Notes: a model not told the origin generated them from the sequence alone. A stretch of DNA of 64,000 nucleotides from Deinococcus metalli (GCF_014201805.1 NZ_JACHFK010000015.1:1-64000), one strand, 5' to 3'; shown: positions 26,966 to 35,797, numbered from the stretch's first letter. Numbers and translations are program-made.

Positions 26966-27715
26966 TTAGACCGGAAACAGGTCAGCTATGTTGCCCGCAC
27001 AGGCCGGAAGCCTAGCCCTGGCTCTTGACCCAGGAAGCAGACGTTTGAGGGTGCGGAGCACGGCCTGGCGACGAGTATCCTGTTCGACCACGGCCCCCAG
27101 ACCCTCGAACATCAGGACTTCTGCCTCCTGTGCCGCGCGTTGCCCTTCCAGATCAGTGCGGGCGGTTAGCACCAGTGCCAAATCGCAGCGACCTACCCCG
27201 TGGCCTGCGTGATGAAAATCCATCACCAGGTAGCCAGGGTGATCCCGCTGACATAACCAGCCCACCAGCGCCCGAGTCATGCCGGGTTGGGTGACGTCGC
27301 CGAGCTGACGTACGTTCAGCGTGACGACGCATCGGCCCTCCTGATCGGCCACGTGTTGACCAACGCCCTTTATCGGCCGTGGGAAATCACCCATCAGCCT
27401 CTGCACAGACTTGGCGGAGGCAAGTTCGCCGACCAGGCCGGCGTCTCGTAATTTCGACACCACACGATGGTAGGTGACATCCCCTGATTCTCCTTCCACG
27501 TGCAGGAGCAGCCATCGACGACAGCCCTTCGCCGTGACCTCGACCATGACCCGTCCAGCGTGCCCCGGTTTCAGCTCGCCAAAGAGTTCAGCCAGTACGA
27601 CCGACGAGCGTTCAGATGAGGGATCAGCCCTGGTGGGGGGTTGGAATTGGAAAGTCAGGACGGTGCCAAGATCAGGCTTACGCGAGTCGTCTCTCCTGGC
27701 AGGGTCACTGTGCAT
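26966..27715 (-). CDS. Hypothetical protein
   Basis: A soluble protein of about 249 residues. Residues about 40-100 (SSVVLAELFGEL, VTYHRVVSKLRDAGLVGEL) look like a helix-turn-helix followed by a wing, so a DNA-binding role is possible. The C-terminal half has no recognised motif. The start is uncertain: ATG 27715 and an in-frame codon at 27742 both have weak ribosome sites. It is divergent from the oligoendopeptidase gene. Confidence 0.5.
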   Translation of the reverse strand: MHSDPARRDDSRKPDLGTVLTFQFQPPTRADPSSERSSVVLAELFGELKPGHAGRVMVEVTAKGCRRWLLLHVEGESGDVTYHRVVSKLRDAGLVGELASAKSVQRLMGDFPRPIKGVGQHVADQEGRCVVTLNVRQLGDVTQPGMTRALVGWLCQRDHPGYLVMDFHHAGHGVGRCDLALVLTARTDLEGQRAAQEAEVLMFEGLGAVVEQDTRRQAVLRTLKRLLPGSRARARLPACAGNIADLFPV

Positions 27716-27866
27716 AACCCTATTGTGGAAAGAACGGATCAAAACTGTAGGTCAGTAAGGGGTAACGTGCTCATAGCCTTATTATTGAGTGCTACAGACT
27801 CAGATCTGTACCCCAGCATGATTGGTGCGCTGCATGTGCCGTCAACGACGAGAGCGCACGTAGGGG

Positions 27867-27898
27867 CTCTGGCATCCTCACCCTGGTGTCTGCCAGAG
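27867..27898 (+). promoter_or_regulatory. Inverted repeat over the start region of the oligoendopeptidase
   Basis: CTCTGGCA (27867-27874) and TGCCAGAG (27891-27898) have 8-bp arms and end 8 bases before ATG 27907. In mRNA the AGAG that could serve as ribosome site lies in the right arm, so folding could limit translation. It could equally be a DNA operator. Confidence 0.45.
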
Positions 27899-27906
27899 TC
27901 TTGAAC

Positions 27907-29574
27907 ATGACGATCAGGGATGCCAGCTGGGAACAGCGATACCAGCAACTCGTTGATACAGCCGTCTCCAACAACACAGAGTTCCATCGCTGGCTTCGAA
28001 CCTGGGCCGACCTTGAAGCAGAGGTCTATGAGCAGGGAACGGCCCTCCTGAGGGCCTATCAGGCCGATATGACGAACGAAGAGGTCAAGCGCGAACGTCA
28101 AACCTTTCTGACGACCCGACGTCCAGGCCTGCAGGCCCTTCACGACCGGGCTGCCCAGATGGCAGTCGAGTGGAGTGAGCACTTCTCGGTGCCGAAGGAC
28201 TGGCGACAGGCGTTTATGTACTTCGGCGTGGTCGCTCGCCAGGCGAAGCAGCCCAGTGGTGATCTTGATGGTCAGGTCGAACTTATCGGGGGGGAGCTGT
28301 CGGCGCTCTTCTCCCAGCTGCCGTATCGCCTGCATGGCGAGCCAGTGGAGGCTCGTACGCGCGCGGCGCTTGCGGTCTCCCCTGACCGGGCACAGCGTCA
28401 CGCTGCCTTCCAAAGTTCACGAGAGGCGCGTCTGGCCGTCATCCCCGAGGTAGTTCACCTCATGCGCCGGTCACTGGACTTGCGCCGTGAAATCGCCCGG
28501 CGCGCCGGATACGACACCGCACATCAGCACCTGTGGTCTTTGTTGGAACGCGTCGACTACACGCCACAGGACGTTCACACATTTCGGACGTCTGTCCGCG
28601 AGCACTTGACGCCTCTCCTGGTGGCCTTCCGCAACCGGCGCAAGGCCCTGCTGAGGGTCGAAGCGCTGAAACCCTGGGATCTCACGATTGATCCCTTCGG
28701 CGGAGCGGCGCAGCCGCGCTTTGCTGATGAGGCAGAGTTGATAGAGCGGGTGGCCGACTCACTGCCCCTGCCTGGACTCGGTGATCAGGTGCGCCGCCTG
28801 TGGCGCACCGGACTCCTCGACCTAACTGCTCGGCCGGGCAAAGCCGACCGCTCTTACAGTGATTTTCTGGCTCACCAGCGTCTCCCCTACGTTCAGATGC
28901 GCCTGCAGCCCACTCCAGACGCAGTGCAGATCCTGTATCACGAGCTGGGCCACGTGGCACAACTGTCTGGAGTGAAACGCGGCTCGCCGTTCTGGCACCA
29001 CTTCCCCGGTGTAGAGATGCGAGAATTCGTAGCCCAGAATTTTGAGTTGTGGTCGCTGAACCAACTGCCAACGCTCTTCACGTTCGACGATGCACCGGGA
29101 CACGTCCTGCGCTTCTACGAAAAGACGCTGGCGCGCATGGTGGGTCAATGCGTGATGGATGAATTTCAGGAATGGTTTTACAGCTGTGAGCACACCCCTG
29201 ATCAGAGTCAGATGGAAGAGGTCTGGCAGCATATCTCTGACCAGTATCCGACTGGGATCGACCGCGAGGGATTGCCAGCCAGCGAGCCACTGGGGTATGC
29301 CACTGCCCAGGTCGTCCGTCGCCCGCTCGTCGGCATCGAATACGCGCTGGCGTGGAGCTGGGCATTTGCCTTCGTATCCCAGGCGGAAGTGGCACCTGAC
29401 CAGACCTTCAGCCATCTGGCAGAGGCGCTCCTGCTAGGCAACACCCGGCCACTGCCTGAGTTGTTGCGGGTAGCTGGCGTCGCCTTCTCGTTATCAGCAA
29501 CGCAGGTGGAAACACTGCACATGCCTATGCAACAGGCCCTTAACCGCGCGTCATCTCATCGCTCTGCCATCTGA
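27907..29574 (+). CDS. M3-family oligoendopeptidase (PepF-like)
   Basis: The 555-residue cytoplasmic zinc peptidase has the M3 active site HELGH (in ILYHELGHVAQL) near residue 343, followed by the glutamate helix (PGVEMREFVAQNFE) that supplies the third ligand, and the C-terminal YALAWSWAFAF region. It should cut short peptides. It has no signal peptide. A small secreted-peptide gene follows 17 bases after its stop, then a helical-repeat protein, so peptide maturation or turnover is a likely job. Start ATG 27907 is chosen over GTG 27886. Confidence 0.85.
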   Translation: MTIRDASWEQRYQQLVDTAVSNNTEFHRWLRTWADLEAEVYEQGTALLRAYQADMTNEEVKRERQTFLTTRRPGLQALHDRAAQMAVEWSEHFSVPKDWRQAFMYFGVVARQAKQPSGDLDGQVELIGGELSALFSQLPYRLHGEPVEARTRAALAVSPDRAQRHAAFQSSREARLAVIPEVVHLMRRSLDLRREIARRAGYDTAHQHLWSLLERVDYTPQDVHTFRTSVREHLTPLLVAFRNRRKALLRVEALKPWDLTIDPFGGAAQPRFADEAELIERVADSLPLPGLGDQVRRLWRTGLLDLTARPGKADRSYSDFLAHQRLPYVQMRLQPTPDAVQILYHELGHVAQLSGVKRGSPFWHHFPGVEMREFVAQNFELWSLNQLPTLFTFDDAPGHVLRFYEKTLARMVGQCVMDEFQEWFYSCEHTPDQSQMEEVWQHISDQYPTGIDREGLPASEPLGYATAQVVRRPLVGIEYALAWSWAFAFVSQAEVAPDQTFSHLAEALLLGNTRPLPELLRVAGVAFSLSATQVETLHMPMQQALNRASSHRSAI

Positions 29575-29591
29575 ACGCAGCAGACTTTGGC

Positions 29592-29750
29592 ATGAAGCAT
29601 TTCAGGCGCTTGGTGCTCCTTACGCTCGGCTTCCTCTCGCTGAGCAACGCTCTGAGTGGTCACGCTTATGCGGCGGCGTTCACTCCAACGATGGTCACCG
29701 ACGGCATGCCGGGTGGCGGCGATAACGACCCTGAACCTGATCAGGATTAG
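29592..29750 (+). CDS. 52-residue secreted peptide precursor (candidate signal)
   Basis: The frame encodes a basic start (MKHFRRLVLL), a hydrophobic core and a cleavage-like SGHAYA, then a mature tail of about 25 residues rich in Gly, Asp and Pro (DGMPGGGDNDPEPDQD). It lies between the oligoendopeptidase (17 bases) and a helical-repeat protein gene (20 bases), all on one strand. That order resembles peptide-pheromone cassettes of the RRNPP type. No strong ribosome site is visible, and the length is close to chance, so the call rests on signal peptide plus context. Confidence 0.55.
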   Translation: MKHFRRLVLLTLGFLSLSNALSGHAYAAAFTPTMVTDGMPGGGDNDPEPDQD

Positions 29751-29770
29751 TATCTCATCGACGTTAGGTT

Positions 29771-31426
29771 ATGCACACTGATCCCCTGCCGCCCTTTCAC
29801 CGCTGGGCGGCAGTCTTTGAATGGGAAGACGCGGCGTTAGGTGGTGGCGCAACCACCGAAGACCTGGCGCGCCGCTATACCTTGCTCGCGTGTACGCCGG
29901 CGCAAGTGCGTGCCGCTCTCCTATATCACCGGGCACGCATGGACGATCAGCGGGATGAGGCGCTGCACCGGGCGTATGGTCTGGCACACAACCGGCTACT
30001 GCAGCTCTATGTACTGGCGGTGTCCTGCTTGACCCGCCGGGGCCGCGCCATGGTGGTGCTCGACCCCGACGACCTGACATTCAGTGACGTCCTGCTGGAC
30101 GGCCTCCGGGAAGTGAGAAGGCTAGAAGACGGCGACGTATCCCGCGTGGAAGTCGAGTACAGGCTCTTGGAAGCCCTCCACTATGACCAGTACGCCTCTG
30201 GCGATCACTCCAGCGCAATTGTGACTGCCAAGGAAATGTTGCTGCTCGCCACGCTTGCACAGGTACCCCGATCGATGGCCACCGCGCGGCGCTATTACCA
30301 AAGTGCTATCGCTCAGGCAGGCCGCTACCACGAGGATTTGACCGAGCGCCAGCGGACACTGCGCAGCCTGCGGCCAGATGACCCGGCGCGCCTGAAAGAG
30401 CGCAAAGGCCTCGCCATTGCCCAGCTGAACGTGGGTGATCTCAGGGGAGCCCTGGACACGGCTCATGCGGCGCCACAGCTACCAATACATCAGACGCTCG
30501 CACAGGCTGTCGTGGGCATATTTGAGCCCGATGCGCAAAACCATTTTGTGGATCGCGGTTTGGGCTGGATTGCCGAGTGCCTGTGGCATCTGGCGCGCAT
30601 CGACAGTGTGCCGCCCTGGCGGCCACTTGATCGCCGGGCGCTCGCCACGGCGGCGCTGTGCATCATCCGCGAACACAACCAGCGGCGCGCACTTACGGAT
30701 CGCGCCTTTCTCGCCTGGTTGGAAGCACGGGCACGCCTAGAGGCCGGTGAATACGGTCTGGCACGTCACCTGGTACAGTCGGTGGCCCCCATCGACGCTG
30801 AGGATCTGCTGACTCGCACCCTCCTGGGCGGCGCGCGGCTCGATCTTGCCCTAACCGACCAGGCCTATCAGACCCAGACGGTGGCCCATTCCGAGGACGA
30901 ACTGCGGCAGATCTTCGCCCTGGCCCGCTCTTTGCGACATGGTTCACCAAGCGGCCTGGCCGATATCCTCCAGCGCTGGCACCCGCGCGCCGCCGCCTAC
31001 ATGGCGCTGTGCCCACAGCCTGTGCCAGAACTACTCGGTGCCAGCGAGGCTGTCCTCAAATGTCACCGGCGCGCTGAGGTGTACGGCGTGGTGTTGCCGC
31101 CTGCTGTGGCGCTCGACGAGGCCCTGCGGCGCTACGACCTGCCCACGGTGGCTGAGCGGCCGGGCAGCAATGCCCGCTTTCAGCGCCAGCGCCTGTTGGT
31201 GCGTCGGGGCACCCTGGACTACTGGCGGCCGGTCGTGCTAGCCGCCCCTCTAGCCGCTGCCCTGCGCTCGGTGCGTTCGGGCACCCACGATGAGGCGGCC
31301 GCCCGACTCGACGCGGAATTTGGCTCGGTGCCCGGTCAGGTGCCTGTAGGAACCGAGGCGCTGGTGGAAGCGCTCCGTCTGGCCATTGCTCAGAAGGACG
31401 AGCGGGGCACCTCACTGCTGCACTGA
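29771..31426 (+). CDS. Helical-repeat (TPR-like) protein, candidate peptide receptor
   Basis: A soluble, almost wholly helical 551-residue protein. Residues about 15-50 contain TTEDLARRYTLLACTPAQVR, which could be a helix-turn-helix. From about residue 110 onward, paired helices such as LLEALHYDQYASGDHSSAI and LAIAQLNVGDLRGALDTA have the G-D-x-x-x-A spacing of TPR units. TPR proteins of the Rap/PlcR class bind short peptides. The gene follows the secreted-peptide ORF by 20 bases. Peptide binding is inference from context. Confidence 0.6.
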   Translation: MHTDPLPPFHRWAAVFEWEDAALGGGATTEDLARRYTLLACTPAQVRAALLYHRARMDDQRDEALHRAYGLAHNRLLQLYVLAVSCLTRRGRAMVVLDPDDLTFSDVLLDGLREVRRLEDGDVSRVEVEYRLLEALHYDQYASGDHSSAIVTAKEMLLLATLAQVPRSMATARRYYQSAIAQAGRYHEDLTERQRTLRSLRPDDPARLKERKGLAIAQLNVGDLRGALDTAHAAPQLPIHQTLAQAVVGIFEPDAQNHFVDRGLGWIAECLWHLARIDSVPPWRPLDRRALATAALCIIREHNQRRALTDRAFLAWLEARARLEAGEYGLARHLVQSVAPIDAEDLLTRTLLGGARLDLALTDQAYQTQTVAHSEDELRQIFALARSLRHGSPSGLADILQRWHPRAAAYMALCPQPVPELLGASEAVLKCHRRAEVYGVVLPPAVALDEALRRYDLPTVAERPGSNARFQRQRLLVRRGTLDYWRPVVLAAPLAAALRSVRSGTHDEAAARLDAEFGSVPGQVPVGTEALVEALRLAIAQKDERGTSLLH

Positions 31427-31501
31427 TAGGCCATCTCTCCCTCACTGTGCGGTGCTCACGTTGTGGCCCTGCCCCTCCAGGCGGTGGTGTAGGCTGATCG
31501 C

Positions 31502-32119
31502 GTGCTGGAACCCGATCATCTCCGCCGCGCGCTCATTGAAGAGATGTTCCAGTGGGGCCCTGCCCTGGTCGGAGATGTGCGGGCCCGGTATCCCGCCACC
31601 CTCGTGCGGGAACTGGTGACGCTCGCCATCCTGGCCCGGCGCAAGTTCAGAGGTTTTGAAGTCTATGTGCTGTCTGGCAAGGGCCTGAGACCGTACGGCC
31701 TCGCCCTTCGCTACAACTATGTCCCGGCCCGCTCCACGGTATTGGGCAGCCTCATCCTGCGTGCCCAGGCCCGCGTCTGGCAAGAGGCAGGGTACAGGGT
31801 CGAACCCTATGAGGAGTACACCAAGAAAGGGCGCGGCAACCTCGCGCTGGCCCGCCGAGACGATGAACTGGTGGCGCTGGTCGGACGTCCCTCACTGACC
31901 ATTCGTGCCCTGCGGATGATCGCTGACCATCTGGCAGAACAGACCCCTACTGTTCGACGACTCCAGGTCTACATCGTGCCTGGAGATCACGATCCGGTGC
32001 TGCTCTCCGCCCAGACCGTCAGCGGCCTCCCCGTCACCATCACCGAGCTGCCGCTGTCCAGCGTGACCCGCTATACCCCGGATGGGGTGACGGACGACCT
32101 CCAGACGGCCACCGCCTGA
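31502..32119 (+). CDS. wHTH-like protein, possible replication-relaxation type
   Basis: A 205-residue protein beginning at a GTG. The N-terminal 60 residues look like a winged helix (GDVRARYPATLVRELVTLAIL, FEVYVLSGKG), and the C-terminal part (GNLALARRDDELVALVG) alternates strands and helices. The layout is reminiscent of replication-relaxation family proteins on plasmids and ICEs, but I see no decisive motif. It is the last gene of the peptidase/peptide run and converges on the partition genes with 6 bases between stops. Confidence 0.5.
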   Translation: MLEPDHLRRALIEEMFQWGPALVGDVRARYPATLVRELVTLAILARRKFRGFEVYVLSGKGLRPYGLALRYNYVPARSTVLGSLILRAQARVWQEAGYRVEPYEEYTKKGRGNLALARRDDELVALVGRPSLTIRALRMIADHLAEQTPTVRRLQVYIVPGDHDPVLLSAQTVSGLPVTITELPLSSVTRYTPDGVTDDLQTATA

Positions 32120-32125
32120 GCAGCT

Positions 32126-32395
32126 CTACTGGCGGTGCCGTTCCAGATACTCCTCCAGCGCCTGATGCAGCTCACTCTTGATACTGACGCGTTCCTGGCC
32201 CGGTCTCTTCTGGGCCTTTTTGGTGGCCACATGAATCTGGAGCCGCCGGTTCAGGTCGACGTCGAGGTAGGAGGTGAACTTCACCTCACCCGTTCCCGTC
32301 GCTTCCACGGGCGACTGCTCGGCGACCGCCTCCGGCTTCTTGAGTCGATCCATCAACCCAAACTTGGAGCTATCCGCCCTCGACTTACTTGACAT
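32126..32395 (-). CDS. ParA partner, probable ribbon-helix-helix centromere-binding protein
   Basis: The 89-residue basic protein overlaps the end of parA by 11 bases and sits directly downstream, the usual place of a small ParB-type partner. Residues about 38-85 read as a ribbon (VKFTSYLDVDLNRRLQIHVA) followed by two helices (SIKSELHQALEEYLERH), matching RHH architecture. The N-terminus is flexible and could stimulate ParA. It may bind the 16-bp-spaced repeats upstream of parA. Confidence 0.75.
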   Translation of the reverse strand: MSSKSRADSSKFGLMDRLKKPEAVAEQSPVEATGTGEVKFTSYLDVDLNRRLQIHVATKKAQKRPGQERVSIKSELHQALEEYLERHRQ

Positions 32396-33017
32396 GGTTC
32401 AGCACCTCGCGTGACACCAGTTCGTAATCCATCCACACCAGCTTGGCGTACCGGTCGCCGCGGACGTCGCGGACGCAGATACCCTCGCGCGCCGCCTTGC
32501 TGACCGCCACGGCGTGCCGGATGGAGTGACCGAACAGCGGAATCCCGGCGGTGTCCAGCTCCAGCCGCATGTCCAGGCCGTCCGCGTTGGGGGCGGGGGG
32601 CACGTCGGTGAGGAGTACCCGGTAGTTGGTCACGCCCTTCTCCAGCAGCGGCTGGAGGGTGGCCACCAGGCCGTCGGCCGAGACGCCATCGGGTTTGGTG
32701 GGGATGATCAGGAGCGAGGAATTGCGGGCCAGGGCCACCAGCTCGCCTGCGCCCTCACCACCCTTGGTGTCCAGGATGATGAAGTCATACCCCTCCCCTG
32801 GGTTCTTCTGCTCCATGAAGGCGCTGTAGAGCTGCACCTCGAAACCCCAACCTGCGTAGTCCTCCTTCTTGGTCGTCCAGTTCCAGGCTGAGCGCAGGCG
32901 CTCGTCCGCGTCCACCAGCAGGGCGCGGCCACGACCGGCGAAGTGGGCCGCGAGGGTCACGGCTGACGTGCTCTTGCCCACGCCTCCCTTCTCAGAAGCC
33001 ACACTGATTATTTTCAT
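32385..33017 (-). CDS. parA: ParA-family partition ATPase
   Basis: The 210-residue protein starts with a deviant Walker A KGGVGKST at residues 10-17. It has the switch I region LLVDADERL and Walker B FIILDTKGG. It lacks the N-terminal HTH of type Ia ParA, so autoregulation must be done by its partner (type Ib system). Its start lies next to an inverted repeat with GTWWAC-type sites at 33019-33068. Confidence 0.9.
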   Translation of the reverse strand: MKIISVASEKGGVGKSTSAVTLAAHFAGRGRALLVDADERLRSAWNWTTKKEDYAGWGFEVQLYSAFMEQKNPGEGYDFIILDTKGGEGAGELVALARNSSLLIIPTKPDGVSADGLVATLQPLLEKGVTNYRVLLTDVPPAPNADGLDMRLELDTAGIPLFGHSIRHAVAVSKAAREGICVRDVRGDRYAKLVWMDYELVSREVLNHVK

Positions 33018-33018
33018 G

Positions 33019-33068
33019 ATGACAGTTTACCAGCAAACGGGTTTACTGCAAAAGAGGCAAACTGTCAT
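33019..33068. promoter_or_regulatory. parA operator/centromere candidate
   Basis: ATGACAGTTT (33019-33028) and AAACTGTCAT (33059-33068) are perfect 10-bp inverted arms. Between and across them lie three half-sites at exact 16-bp steps (GTTTAC, GTTTAC, and the degenerate GCAAAC). The block touches the parA start codon, so binding would block transcription or translation. The same 16-bp spacing occurs in promoter copies A, B and E. Confidence 0.7.
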
Positions 33069-33195
33069 ACGGCCAAATAGGGCTCAATTTGAACAGGTCG
33101 TCCAGGTGCACGCCTTCCAGCAACTCCGCCTGGATCTGCAGCACACAACCTGTTCCCGTCCACTCATGCGGCAGCGTCGCGTCCCGCATGCCCCG

Positions 33196-34107
33196 TCACA
33201 TCTCCAGCCCTTGCTGCTGCTGCTGCTCTTGCACAAGCGTAGGGAAGGAACTGGCCTTCATCTCGACGTGCGCGCCGGGTTGCACTCCGCGCGGCAGATC
33301 CCGGGACTGCCCCACCACGATCTCTTCACTGCCCCGCAGGATGACGTGCTCCCCGGCTTTCAGGTGCAGTTGCCCCGCGTACTCCCGGCCCGGTGTGGCC
33401 GTCGTGAGATACAGCCGATCCACCTGATCGCCGTACCGCGCTTGCAGGGTTTCCAGGCCGCGCTCCAGGAACCGGGCACGGTCAGGATCTGTGATCTCTG
33501 CGAACAGGCGGCGCATGGTGCTGGGGTCGCCCTGTGAGGCGTCGAAACTGGCCAGGGTCATGCGCTGCTGCGTCACCGCCTGGAACTGGATAGCATGCCC
33601 GGCCCGCTCGCCGAGTTGGGTCATGAACTCGCGCTGCGTCCGCCCGTTGCCCTCACGGAAGGCGTGAATCTGGTTGAGCTGCCCGAACAGGTCAGCGGCG
33701 CGGTCGCTGAACGCCTCCCGGCTCAAGTTCCGTAAGTGATCGTCCTGGCCAAGCTGCGAGAACAGGCGGTCAAGCTCAGCATTCACCCGACCTGGGGCCC
33801 CAAACTCGGTCATACCTTTGATCAGGGTGGGTGGCTGCTGGAAGCTCTGACCTTCCAGAATCAGCGGGTCGCCGCGTGTGGTGCCCGCCCACTCAAACAC
33901 GTCCTGAAAAAGATGCTGGTGGATGGCACGCAGGTGATCGGCATCAAACTCGCCACGGGTGGTTATCGGTGCCGTGCCGTCTCGCAGTTCTAGGGCACGG
34001 AGGGTCGTGAGCCTCCGTTCGGCCACAACAAGTTCCCCGGCATCGTCGATGCCGAGGAGGTTTTTCATGGTGCCGCTAGCTTGTGAGTATGGATCCAGTG
34101 GAGACAC
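33196..34107 (-). CDS. Fic-domain toxin, VbhT/BepA-like
   Basis: The 303-residue protein carries the Fic core at residues about 55-210, with VFEWAGTTR and the active-site loop HAFREGNGRTQREF (HxFxxGNGRxxR intact), so it should AMPylate or otherwise modify a target. The N-terminus DPYSQASGT...NLLGI matches the start of VbhT-type Fic proteins, which favours GTG 34107 over ATG 34068. The C-terminal 90 residues differ from the BID domain of VbhT. It lies 6 bases after its antitoxin gene. Confidence 0.88.
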   Translation of the reverse strand: MSPLDPYSQASGTMKNLLGIDDAGELVVAERRLTTLRALELRDGTAPITTRGEFDADHLRAIHQHLFQDVFEWAGTTRGDPLILEGQSFQQPPTLIKGMTEFGAPGRVNAELDRLFSQLGQDDHLRNLSREAFSDRAADLFGQLNQIHAFREGNGRTQREFMTQLGERAGHAIQFQAVTQQRMTLASFDASQGDPSTMRRLFAEITDPDRARFLERGLETLQARYGDQVDRLYLTTATPGREYAGQLHLKAGEHVILRGSEEIVVGQSRDLPRGVQPGAHVEMKASSFPTLVQEQQQQQGLEM

Positions 34108-34113
34108 GACCGT

Positions 34114-34350
34114 TTAAACCTTGCGGTTGGGATACTGGCTCAACACCTCTTCGCGGAGCTGGGCGGTCGTCTTCTTGCCCTGCACGTACTGCTCAAGCCA
34201 CTGCTGTTCCTGAGGAGTCAGGGGCATGCCCTCCATGGCGCTGCTGCGGCGGGCATGCTTGACGATCCGGGCACGTTCCACGCGGGCCTTGCGCTCTTCC
34301 ACAGCCGCGTTTGCCACGGCCAGCAGGTCGCTGTTCTGGGTTGTGGTCAT
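34114..34350 (-). CDS. VbhA-like antitoxin of the Fic toxin
   Basis: The 78-residue protein contains SSAMEG, a perfect (S/T)xxxE(G/N) inhibitory motif whose Glu blocks the Fic ATP site. The C-terminal helices (TPQEQQWLEQYVQGKKT) match the antitoxin VbhA fold. GGGAGG precedes the ATG. It is the first gene of the two-gene toxin-antitoxin operon next to parA, consistent with plasmid maintenance. Confidence 0.85.
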   Translation of the reverse strand: MTTTQNSDLLAVANAAVEERKARVERARIVKHARRSSAMEGMPLTPQEQQWLEQYVQGKKTTAQLREEVLSQYPNRKV

Positions 34351-34603
34351 AGAACCTCCCTCTCCCTCTTATTCTACCATTTTGCCGATGAGGACGTAAG
34401 AAATTCATGCCAACGCATTATTTTGGAGTTTGCGAAACGCGTACCGATCGGGTGCATTTAGGCAGCTTTTTCGCACCTGCCCAGTGTCTGCGCCACGGCA
34501 TTCATGACGGCACTCAGGCGACAGCCGCCGCCAGCTGCCCAGTGCTGTCCCCCTCTGTGTGAACCCTCAGGCAAGCTGAGCGTTTTCGCCGCTCATTCCC
34601 GAT

Positions 34604-34631
34604 TTGCCCTTCTGTTTATACTACCTATAAT
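34604..34631 (+). promoter_or_regulatory. Promoter of the tyrosine recombinase gene
   Basis: -35 TTGCCC (34604-34609), a 16-bp spacer and a perfect -10 TATAAT (34626-34631) lie 31 bases before the GTG start. AAGGAG (34648-34653) is the ribosome site. The rest of the interval 34351-34603 carries the divergent antitoxin promoter and nothing else I can support. Confidence 0.7.
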
Positions 34632-34661
34632 GTGTGTTAGACCAAGATAAGGAGTGACCCA

Positions 34662-35618
34662 GTGACACTCTTACCTCAGACCAGCCCTACCCCCCTCGAC
34701 CCGATACAACTGGTTCTTGACTCCGTGACCTCTCCGCTGACCAAGGCGGCCTACAAGAAATCGCTCGACGACTTCTTCACCTGGTGGGGTGAACAGGGGA
34801 GACCTCCACTCACGAAGGCAGTCGTACAGAGGTACGTCGCTGTGCTGCTCGAAGAGGGCCGGTCTTCCTCCAGCGTGAATGTCCGGCTCTCCGCTATCCG
34901 CAAACTCGTCCGTGAGGCCGCAGATAACGGACAACTTGCGTCGTTTGAGGCAGAGAGCATCGCCCGGGTCAAGGGAATTAAGAAGCAGGGGCGGCGCACG
35001 GGCGCCTGGCTCAGCCGTACCCAGGCCCAGGAGTTGTTGCTGGCGCCGGACACCTCCACCTTAAGGGGCCTACGAGACCGGGCGCTGCTGGCCGTCCTCC
35101 TAGGGTGTGGATTACGTCGTTCGGAATTGGTCAACCTGACCTTCGATCACCTTCAGCAGCGTGAGGGCCGCTGGGTGGTGCTTGATCTCACTGGCAAGCA
35201 CGGCCGCACCCGCACGGTGCCCATGCCGAGCTGGTGTAAGGCAGCGGTCGATGCGTGGACTAAGACCGCGAGTCTTTCGACGGGGCACGTGTTCCGTCCC
35301 ACCGCGCCACGCGGGGAGCACGTCCTTGCCCGTGAGCAGCTGTCTCACGAGGCCGTCGCGCTAACCGTGCGCAAGTACGGGCGCCGGCTTGGGCACGCGA
35401 ATCTCACCCCCGAGGATCTGGAGGGCGTGCGGCTCGCCCCCCACGACCTGCGCCGGACGTTCGCCAAGCTCGCCCACAAGGGCGGGGCGCCTATCGACCA
35501 GATCCAGCTCTCGTTGGGGCACGCCAGCATACAGACCACGGAGGTCTACCTCGGGGTGGATCAGAACTTGGAAAGTGCCCCGTGCGACGTGCTGGGATTG
35601 TCCCTCAAAGGAGAGTAA
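34662..35618 (+). CDS. Tyrosine recombinase (XerC/D-like integrase)
   Basis: The 318-residue enzyme has an N-terminal SAM-like core-binding domain and a catalytic domain with all residues visible: Arg in CGLRRSEL, Lys in GKHGRTRT, HDLRR, the second His in LGHASIQ and the nucleophile Tyr in TTEVYL. The GTG start at 34662 is fixed by AAGGAG. It could resolve plasmid multimers or integrate an element; no attachment core is recognisable nearby. Confidence 0.92.
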   Translation: MTLLPQTSPTPLDPIQLVLDSVTSPLTKAAYKKSLDDFFTWWGEQGRPPLTKAVVQRYVAVLLEEGRSSSSVNVRLSAIRKLVREAADNGQLASFEAESIARVKGIKKQGRRTGAWLSRTQAQELLLAPDTSTLRGLRDRALLAVLLGCGLRRSELVNLTFDHLQQREGRWVVLDLTGKHGRTRTVPMPSWCKAAVDAWTKTASLSTGHVFRPTAPRGEHVLAREQLSHEAVALTVRKYGRRLGHANLTPEDLEGVRLAPHDLRRTFAKLAHKGGAPIDQIQLSLGHASIQTTEVYLGVDQNLESAPCDVLGLSLKGE

Positions 35619-35797
35619 AGTCCGCGGGCGAGACGCCGGTCTTGCCTGGCTGTGGCGCAGATACCCGTTCACCGGGCTGCCAGGCGCCTGGTTTGTATCT
35701 CTGTTTGGAGAGCATGGAGGCGAAAAGTGCTCCCATTCTGCCTCGCCCGGCTGTCCTCACAGCAGGGCGCGATCCGCAAGAAGTTAAGGTGGTGGCT

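Noticed and set aside
35619..35797. Attachment site beside the tyrosine recombinase
   Set aside because: A GCCTGGC/GCCAGGC inverted repeat is present at about 35645-35682, but no duplicated core elsewhere in the window supports an att site.
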